From a virus, in IMG/VR virus record IMGVR_UViG_3300037189_007451, positions 1 through 31,999 of that record: a stretch of 31,999 bases of DNA; one strand, 5' to 3'. Numbering within the stretch: the stretch's first letter is position 1; each line of letters starts with the position of its first letter. The notes beneath the pieces are model-generated. The model had not been told where the DNA came from. It worked only from the letters and a program-made list of their open reading frames with translations, and made no database searches. Position numbers and translations under genes: made by a program. Below, one piece after another: positions 27,387-31,999 of the stretch.

Positions 27387-28364
27387 TTACAAATTTCCAG
27401 TGTTAGTAGAAGGAAATTCTCTAGTTGTACCGCTATCTCCGGACCATATTATCCTTACAGACCCTGATCCTCCTGCATTTGTATCACCTCTAGTGTATCC
27501 ACCACTGTTTCCAGATCCACTGCTCCCACCACCACCACCTCCGTATGATCCTCCAACACCGCCTACATTGCCAGAAATAAAGTTTATTGACCCATTACCA
27601 CCACTACCTCCACCACTACCACCACCCCCGCCAGTTGGTGCATTTGTTCCATAATTGTTATATCCTGTCCCGCCCGTACCATTAGACCCAGATCCTAATA
27701 TTCCAACACCGCCACCAGCAGCTCCTGACGGTGTACCGTTACCATTTCCGTATACTTGAGTGTTGGCAGCACCACCACCACCACCGCCACCTGCTCCATT
27801 AGCTCCATTTCCGCTTGATCCATTACCACCAGCACCGCCAGTACCAGTATATCCACCAGCACCGCCACCCCCACCCCCAGTTGAACCACTGCCACCCCCA
27901 GGCCCACTGCTTAGTGAAGTAGTATATGAACCTCCAGCACCGCCATTACCGCCACCATCTCCAACATAAGTTCCGCCAGTTCCGCCAGTAGTGCTTGTAC
28001 CTTTAGCACCACCACCGCCTTTTACTGTTGATGTACTGATAAAATAACTATCTCCACCTGCCGTAACTGAGGCACTAGGACCGCCAGTGCCCCCAACTCC
28101 AACTACAACAGTATAACTTGAGAACGGGGAGACGGCTATATTATTTTTATATCCTAGACCACCACCACCACCACCACTACCACTTCGAAACCCACCACCA
28201 CCACCACCGATACATACAACAGATACAGAAGTTACTCGAGAAGGCGCCGTCCAAGTGTAAGTTCCAGGTATTATATATGCAGTTTGCCCAGCAGGCGCTG
28301 GCGCTGGCGGGATAAATCCAAAATTTCGTATAGCCCCAGCACCAAATGATCCAAATTTTGGCAT
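27387..28364 (-). CDS. Glycine-rich adhesin-like protein, 325 aa
   Basis: After a proline/alanine-rich start (GSFGAGAIRNFGFIPPAPAP), a short strand region YIIPGTYTWTAPSRVTSVSV leads into a very glycine-rich body (about 52-302) with GGGGGGF, GGTGG, GGAGGSY and GGAGGYTG patterns. The end, GGSGSVRIIWSGDSG then TREFPSTNT, matches the closing strand of glycine-rich domains (compare GSGIVLIRYS in the 650-aa fibre). Such domains occur in phage receptor-binding proteins; the T-even-type gp38 adhesins fold glycine-rich segments into polyglycine II helices, and this protein could do likewise (inference). It has no collagen GYTGS block. AAGGTAAG precedes the ATG, and the gene follows the 286-aa fibre gene by 11 bases, so the two could form a fibre-plus-tip pair. 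Confidence 0.8.
   Translation of the reverse strand: MPKFGSFGAGAIRNFGFIPPAPAPAGQTAYIIPGTYTWTAPSRVTSVSVVCIGGGGGGFRSGSGGGGGGLGYKNNIAVSPFSSYTVVVGVGGTGGPSASVTAGGDSYFISTSTVKGGGGAKGTSTTGGTGGTYVGDGGGNGGAGGSYTTSLSSGPGGGSGSTGGGGGGAGGYTGTGGAGGNGSSGNGANGAGGGGGGGAANTQVYGNGNGTPSGAAGGGVGILGSGSNGTGGTGYNNYGTNAPTGGGGGSGGGSGGNGSINFISGNVGGVGGSYGGGGGGSSGSGNSGGYTRGDTNAGGSGSVRIIWSGDSGTTREFPSTNTGNL
27459..28211 (-). repeat. Glycine-rich coding region of the 325-aa adhesin
   Basis: GGN-codon runs appear on the plus strand as long CCACCACCACC-type tracts. This compositional tract explains the overlapping proline-rich and histidine-rich open frames on the plus strand, which are not considered genes. Confidence 0.85.
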
Positions 28365-28375
28365 ATTATCTTACC

Positions 28376-29236
28376 TTATACAAACTGTGATTGTGCTGCA
28401 AATATTGTGTATGTTGGAGTACTTGATGTTTTTATAACAGCATATGAATATCCATCTACCCCATTAGAATGCCCAACTGTTGGAGCACCATTTAACCAAT
28501 ATGTAGTTACTCCGACAGTAGTACCATCGACTTGTACACTGGTATTATAGTAAGCTGGAGAACTTTGTGTCACAAGTAATTGTACAGTCATTGATTGACC
28601 AGTAGTAAGTATGCTGTTTAGTGTAGTTGATGCTGAATATGCGATGTTTACTGTCCAATTAGCAGTAGCAGCAGTGGAATAATACACAACACTTTGAGAA
28701 GATAGATAAAAATTAAGTGTTGATGGTATAGCTGTTCCTACTACAGTCGCTATTTCAATCATATTATAAAATATCGAAGCTGGAGTACTGCTAGTACCAC
28801 TAAATGTATAGGTAAGATTTTGATTAAATGACCCAGTATAGCCTATTGATCCAGTATATCCAGTTACACCAACACCTCCTGATGCTACAGCTTCAATCCA
28901 TTGGAGGCTATCACCGTCATCCATATAGATTAATTCTATTCCGTCGGTAGTATTAAACCATCTATCTCCAGGTTTAAGTGTAACTGCGGGTATAGTGTCA
29001 CTAACATAATAGTCACTATATCCATTACTTCCAGTGTAGCCCGTTGATCCCCAATATCCAGTATCACCAAGTGATCCAGTGTATCCAACCGAACCAGTAT
29101 AGCCAACCGAACCAGTATAGCCAACAAATGTATTATTTAATCGCCATGCTTGCCCATTCCATAACCATGTTCTACCTCCTACAGTATATGTAGTGACATT
29201 TGTTACCAAATTACTAGTAGGAAATCCTAATGACAT
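28376..29236 (-). CDS. Collagen-like fibre protein with C-terminal beta domain, 286 aa
   Basis: Head (1-36): LGFPTSNLVTNVTTYTVGGR then TWLWNGQAWRLNN, matching the heads of the other fibres. A collagen-like block (39-72) holds GYTGSV repeats and GYWGSTGYTGS. A GDxW module follows (about 84-117): KPGDRWFNTTDGIELIYMDD then SLQWIEA. A short GYTGSIGYTGS hinge (126-136) leads to a C-terminal beta-rich domain (138-286), with LLVTQSSPAYYNTSVQVDGT, WLNGAPTVGHSNGVDGYSY and a closing IFAAQSQF. That last domain resembles C-terminal domains of cyanophage fibre-like proteins as I remember them. Ribosome site AAAGGTAA and a late-promoter motif 27 bases upstream of the start support late expression as a virion fibre. 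Confidence 0.82.
   Translation of the reverse strand: MSLGFPTSNLVTNVTTYTVGGRTWLWNGQAWRLNNTFVGYTGSVGYTGSVGYTGSLGDTGYWGSTGYTGSNGYSDYYVSDTIPAVTLKPGDRWFNTTDGIELIYMDDGDSLQWIEAVASGGVGVTGYTGSIGYTGSFNQNLTYTFSGTSSTPASIFYNMIEIATVVGTAIPSTLNFYLSSQSVVYYSTAATANWTVNIAYSASTTLNSILTTGQSMTVQLLVTQSSPAYYNTSVQVDGTTVGVTTYWLNGAPTVGHSNGVDGYSYAVIKTSSTPTYTIFAAQSQFV
29021..29122 (-). repeat. GYTGS-type collagen-like coding repeats of the 286-aa fibre
   Basis: Encodes residues 39-72. Three consecutive GYTGSV/GYTGSL units are followed by DTGYWGSTGYTGSNG. Confidence 0.8.
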
Positions 29237-29262
29237 GTATTATATTACCTTTATATTATCTA

Positions 29263-29270
29263 TATTTATC
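29263..29270 (-). promoter_or_regulatory. Late promoter motif GATAAATA
   Basis: GATAAATA on the minus strand, overlapping the TAA stop (29266-29268) of the protease gene. The expected transcript start near 29257 gives a 21-base leader with AAAGGTAA before the 286-aa fibre start, the best-fitting late promoter in the window. Confidence 0.55.
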
Positions 29271-31032
29271 TTAATCTTATACTGGTTCTAGGATATAAGA
29301 TTCCAGAGCTAGGTCTTGCCATAACATTTTGTTTTGGATACATTTCTCCATTAGATGGTCTTTCTTGTGGCAAATAGAGGTATCTATTATAACCACCTTG
29401 TAAACTATATGGATCGCTTGTCCATGATGGGCTTGAACCGCCTGTATCTGCTAGTTGAGAAGTTTTAGCACATCCTGTTATATATGATAACGCTTGAGCA
29501 GGACTCATACGAGGATATAGTTCTAGCAAACATGCTAATATTCCAGCTACTTGTGGAGCAGCCATGCTGGTTCCAACATCTCTTCCTATATAATAATTAC
29601 TATTTCTACTATCGGGTGAACTAGTACCACCCCAGTCTCCAGTTGATGTTGTTATTGAACTCACTATCCAGGTACCTGGGGCATAGATGTCAACTCTAGG
29701 ACCAGTGTTACTGTAATATGCTTTTCTTTCTGCTGCGATAGCATCTACTGCACCAACAGATATAACTCCAGGTGTTGCTGAAATAGCACATCCTTTGTGT
29801 TGATTCCATAGATAAAAAGAAGTAGATGTTCCATATGCTGCTACAAACCAATTAGCATAATCAGATCCTGATGATTTATCTATGAAAAAACTTTCATTCC
29901 CAGCAGCAGCAACTATTATAATCCCATCATTTATTGCTTGGGTTATATCAGCTGCATCAGCACTAATATACCACGGAACTGTTGTATATACTGTTCCACT
30001 CGATGTGCGATTATACATTCCAACTGAATTTAATTGAGCTGATGTAAATGGAGTATAAGGACTAGACCCAAATGGACCAACAGTTGTTCCTCTTCTATTA
30101 GCTTGAACTACTGAATATAATGTTAAACTTGTAGTTGGAAACTGGAGACTAGTACCGTAACTACAATTACAGATAGTGGGATTTTTTCTACCTGTTGCAG
30201 GATTGATAGGTTTATTCCTATGGAAAGCTCTAACATAATCCCATATAATAGTAGATCCAATTCCCTGTTCACCTAAAGGTCCTAGTTGATATATGTTAGC
30301 ATCTCTTGCCCAACCGCAGGTATTTCCGGCTACAGTGCCAGTTGTATGTGCGCCATGATTGGCATTAACTGTACTACTATCAGTAGCATAAGAATAAGAA
30401 CCAGATAGAAGTGTAGCAGCATCGTCATCTAATGAAGTAGCTATACTGTTTAATTGATACCAATCGTATTGTACATATCTACTACCACCAGTCCCGTCGG
30501 CATTAACGGCAAATTCTGGATGATTTGGTACTCCGCAGATTCCATCCATAATTATAACATCAACATTTTTTCCTGTCGGGCCTATAGTAATCGTAGTATT
30601 TTGATTTTCAGATACATAGGAATTAGAACTATCATAACCTGATGCAGTATATGTATTGCTAGTACCCCATCCGGATCGTTGTACACCTTCAATACATCTA
30701 AGTAATGCCCAATTCCTATAACTAGGATCCATTGCTACGTTAGCTGGAGTTTTACTAAAGTTTCCTGTTTGTGTATATGAGGATAAATTTCTACTTGCTT
30801 CTATTAATTTGACAGGTTTAACATCTAAAATACGGAGATCCTGTGATAACGCATCTGCTTCATCTAATGTTAGCATATAATGGGTATTTAGGCTTAATGG
30901 CCTACGCCGATATACTGGAACTGCTCTTTCAGGAATAGCGTCACTACCACCGATTGTTTCTAAATCGTTATATAATGATTCTTGATCTTCAACATTATTG
31001 CAAGTAACAACAAATTCTTCCAATTCATCCAT
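29266..31032 (-). CDS. Subtilisin-like serine protease (S8), virion-associated candidate
   Basis: A 588-residue protein with a complete S8 catalytic set: Asp163 in VDVIIMDGICG, His226 in NANHGAHTTGTVAGN, oxyanion Asn379 in IIIVAAAGNES and Ser489 in GTSMAAPQVAG. Supporting motifs are ICNCSYGTS (about 287-295) and VISVGAVDA (about 423-431). Residues 1-110 lack S8 motifs and may be a prodomain or virion-binding region; no secretion signal is seen, so it probably acts in the infected cell or from the virion. The last about 35 residues (ERPSNGEMYPKQ, RPSSGILYPRTSIRLR) hold a duplicated P-S-x-G-x-(M/L)-Y-P motif. Embedded among fibre genes and separated from the upstream collagen-like gene by one base, it may process fibres or degrade host surface proteins. 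Confidence 0.85.
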   Translation of the reverse strand: MDELEEFVVTCNNVEDQESLYNDLETIGGSDAIPERAVPVYRRRPLSLNTHYMLTLDEADALSQDLRILDVKPVKLIEASRNLSSYTQTGNFSKTPANVAMDPSYRNWALLRCIEGVQRSGWGTSNTYTASGYDSSNSYVSENQNTTITIGPTGKNVDVIIMDGICGVPNHPEFAVNADGTGGSRYVQYDWYQLNSIATSLDDDAATLLSGSYSYATDSSTVNANHGAHTTGTVAGNTCGWARDANIYQLGPLGEQGIGSTIIWDYVRAFHRNKPINPATGRKNPTICNCSYGTSLQFPTTSLTLYSVVQANRRGTTVGPFGSSPYTPFTSAQLNSVGMYNRTSSGTVYTTVPWYISADAADITQAINDGIIIVAAAGNESFFIDKSSGSDYANWFVAAYGTSTSFYLWNQHKGCAISATPGVISVGAVDAIAAERKAYYSNTGPRVDIYAPGTWIVSSITTSTGDWGGTSSPDSRNSNYYIGRDVGTSMAAPQVAGILACLLELYPRMSPAQALSYITGCAKTSQLADTGGSSPSWTSDPYSLQGGYNRYLYLPQERPSNGEMYPKQNVMARPSSGILYPRTSIRLR

Positions 31033-31033
31033 T

Positions 31034-31999
31034 TTATAGTTCCATCTGTACCATTGTTAGGGTTACTGTAACTGCTTGTGTACTGGCATTATAGTTTGTA
31101 ACAGCTAGATATATATTTGTGCTAGGTGTACCATCATTATTAAACCCAAATATCCCTGGAGTAATTAATTGTGTTAAGTATCCAGTAGTTGTTAATATTT
31201 CAGCGATAACACCACTTCCTGGAGTTGGATCACTACCGATTGATCTAGATGCATCTGCTGTTCTAGATGCACTATCGGTATATATTCTCACCCAAGCTTC
31301 ACAAGATGTTTGTATTTTAAATAATACATATGATTTATATCCTGTAGCTGTAACATTTCCAGTAGCAAGATTTGCTATAGATGCTGTTGTTGCTGTTATT
31401 GTATTTCTTGCTACACCACTGGATCCTGCTGAACCACTATATCCAGCTACTGTGCTTGCTGATCCAGTATAACCTACCGACCCCCAATAGCCGTTTGATC
31501 CCCAATAGCCAGTATTACCTGCAGGACCTGCAATACCTAAATTACCAAATTCAACCCATTCGTACGATGATCCGTCGTTGATATAGAGATATTCTATACC
31601 TGATGTATCATCTATCCAAATATCTCCAACATTTGGACTAGACGGAGCTGTGCTACTTATAGTTGTTTGAACAGCACCTTTAGATCCAACAAATCCAATT
31701 GATCCAGTATAGCCAGTTGACCCAAAGTAACCCCATGACCCAGTATACCCAACTGAACCCCAATATCCTTCACTACCAGTATATCCAACTGACCCCCAAT
31801 AGCCTTGATCACCGATTGATCCAGTATAGCCAGTTGATCCAAAGTAACCCCATGACCCAGTATAACCTATTACACTACTTGCTGAACCAGTATACCCAGT
31901 GTCACCTATTGAACCAGTATAACCGACTGATCCCCAATACCCCTCAGATCCAGTATATCCAACTGATCCCCAATATCCCTCAGATCCAGTATATCCAAC
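31034..31999 (-). CDS. Collagen-like fibre protein (5' end cut by window edge)
   Basis: The frame is open without a stop from the window edge to TAA at 31034-31036, giving 322 codons; the true start lies outside. From the edge inward it encodes GYTGSEGYWGSV-type collagen-like repeats including GYTGSASSVIGYTGS and GYFGST, then a GDxW module (APSSPNVGDIWIDDTSG, EYLYINDGSSYEWVEF), a short GYWGS/GYTGSASTVAGYSGS hinge and a C-terminal domain with ATGYKSYVLFKIQTSCEAWV, RIYTDSASRTADASR, GVIAEILTTTGY and AVTVTLTMVQMEL. That C-terminal domain is familiar from cyanophage structural proteins. An internal GTG at 31291 could be taken for a start but lies inside this domain. The gene precedes the protease by one base. 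Confidence 0.8.
   Translation of the reverse strand, partial: VGYTGSEGYWGSVGYTGSEGYWGSVGYTGSIGDTGYTGSASSVIGYTGSWGYFGSTGYTGSIGDQGYWGSVGYTGSEGYWGSVGYTGSWGYFGSTGYTGSIGFVGSKGAVQTTISSTAPSSPNVGDIWIDDTSGIEYLYINDGSSYEWVEFGNLGIAGPAGNTGYWGSNGYWGSVGYTGSASTVAGYSGSAGSSGVARNTITATTASIANLATGNVTATGYKSYVLFKIQTSCEAWVRIYTDSASRTADASRSIGSDPTPGSGVIAEILTTTGYLTQLITPGIFGFNNDGTPSTNIYLAVTNYNASTQAVTVTLTMVQMEL
31677..31999 (-). repeat. GYTGS/GYWGS collagen-like coding repeats (continuing past the window)
   Basis: Tandem units GYTGSEGYWGSV, GYTGSIGD, GYTGSWGYFGST and GYTGSIGF. The segment GYTGSWGYFGSTGYTGSIG occurs twice. Plus-strand words such as CCAGTATATCCAACTGATCC repeat nearly exactly. Confidence 0.85.

Noticed and set aside
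27400-28315. Proline-rich and histidine-rich plus-strand frames opposite the glycine-rich gene
   Set aside because: They are complements of GGN codon runs and have no independent support.
31034-31291. Separate 85-aa gene starting at GTG 31291
   Set aside because: The same frame is open without interruption to the window edge and encodes collagen-like repeats upstream, so this is only the C-terminal end of a larger fibre protein.

Overview
The window looks like part of a T4-related tailed-phage (myovirus) genome, of the kind common in marine or freshwater phages of Gram-negative or cyanobacterial hosts. The signs are: very dense packing with gaps of a few bases; T4-type late-promoter motifs (NATAAATA) before several structural genes; a DsbA-like late-transcription protein at the left edge; a block of repeat-rich tail-fibre/adhesin genes with the GYTGS collagen-like repeats familiar from aquatic T4-like phages; and small virion proteins I recognise from cyanophages. 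No tRNA, integrase, transposase or CRISPR array is visible. The sequence is AT-rich. The exact taxon and host cannot be fixed from the sequence alone.

Left part (1-9030): this is a sugar/glycosylation region. On the minus strand lie the start of a dsbA-like gene (1-236), a 58-residue unknown (289-465) and an 1143-residue protein carrying four glycosyltransferase modules (473-3904). Divergent from it is a tightly overlapping plus-strand operon (4007-6668): HldE-like kinase/adenylyltransferase, a cupin, a small HAD phosphatase and an HldD-like epimerase. Together these could supply most of the steps to ADP-heptose. This operon converges on, and overlaps by 93 bp, a GT25 glycosyltransferase (6576-7286). 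Upstream of GT25 on the minus strand is a TPR-GT9 (heptosyltransferase-type)-methyltransferase fusion (7279-9030).

Middle and right part (9062-31999): everything is on the minus strand and reads as one long virion-adhesin region, transcribed right to left. In order of transcription: a 5'-truncated collagen-like fibre (31034-31999), a subtilisin-like protease (29266-31032), a collagen-like fibre (28376-29236), a glycine-rich adhesin (27387-28364), another collagen-like fibre (26406-27350), a small virion protein (26061-26393), a Calx-beta/LamG protein with four LamG modules (22627-26061), a conserved small phage protein (22218-22595), a mixed collagen/glycine-rich fibre (20248-22200), an Mtd-N-type small fibre protein (19733-20248), a tail assembly chaperone-like protein (19227-19715) and a giant 3385-residue protein (9062-19219). 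The giant protein has 56 RCC1-type repeats, which by my reading fall as 7 + LamG + 7 + LamG + 42, i.e. eight seven-bladed propellers.

How the parts may work together (inference): the giant adhesin gene is followed 31 bp later by the GT9-methyltransferase and GT25 genes, so adhesins and sugar transferases may share transcripts. The neighbouring plus-strand operon could make the ADP-heptose donor that GT9 enzymes use. Two readings fit: the phage heptosylates its own Ser/Thr-rich fibres, or it remodels the host LPS.
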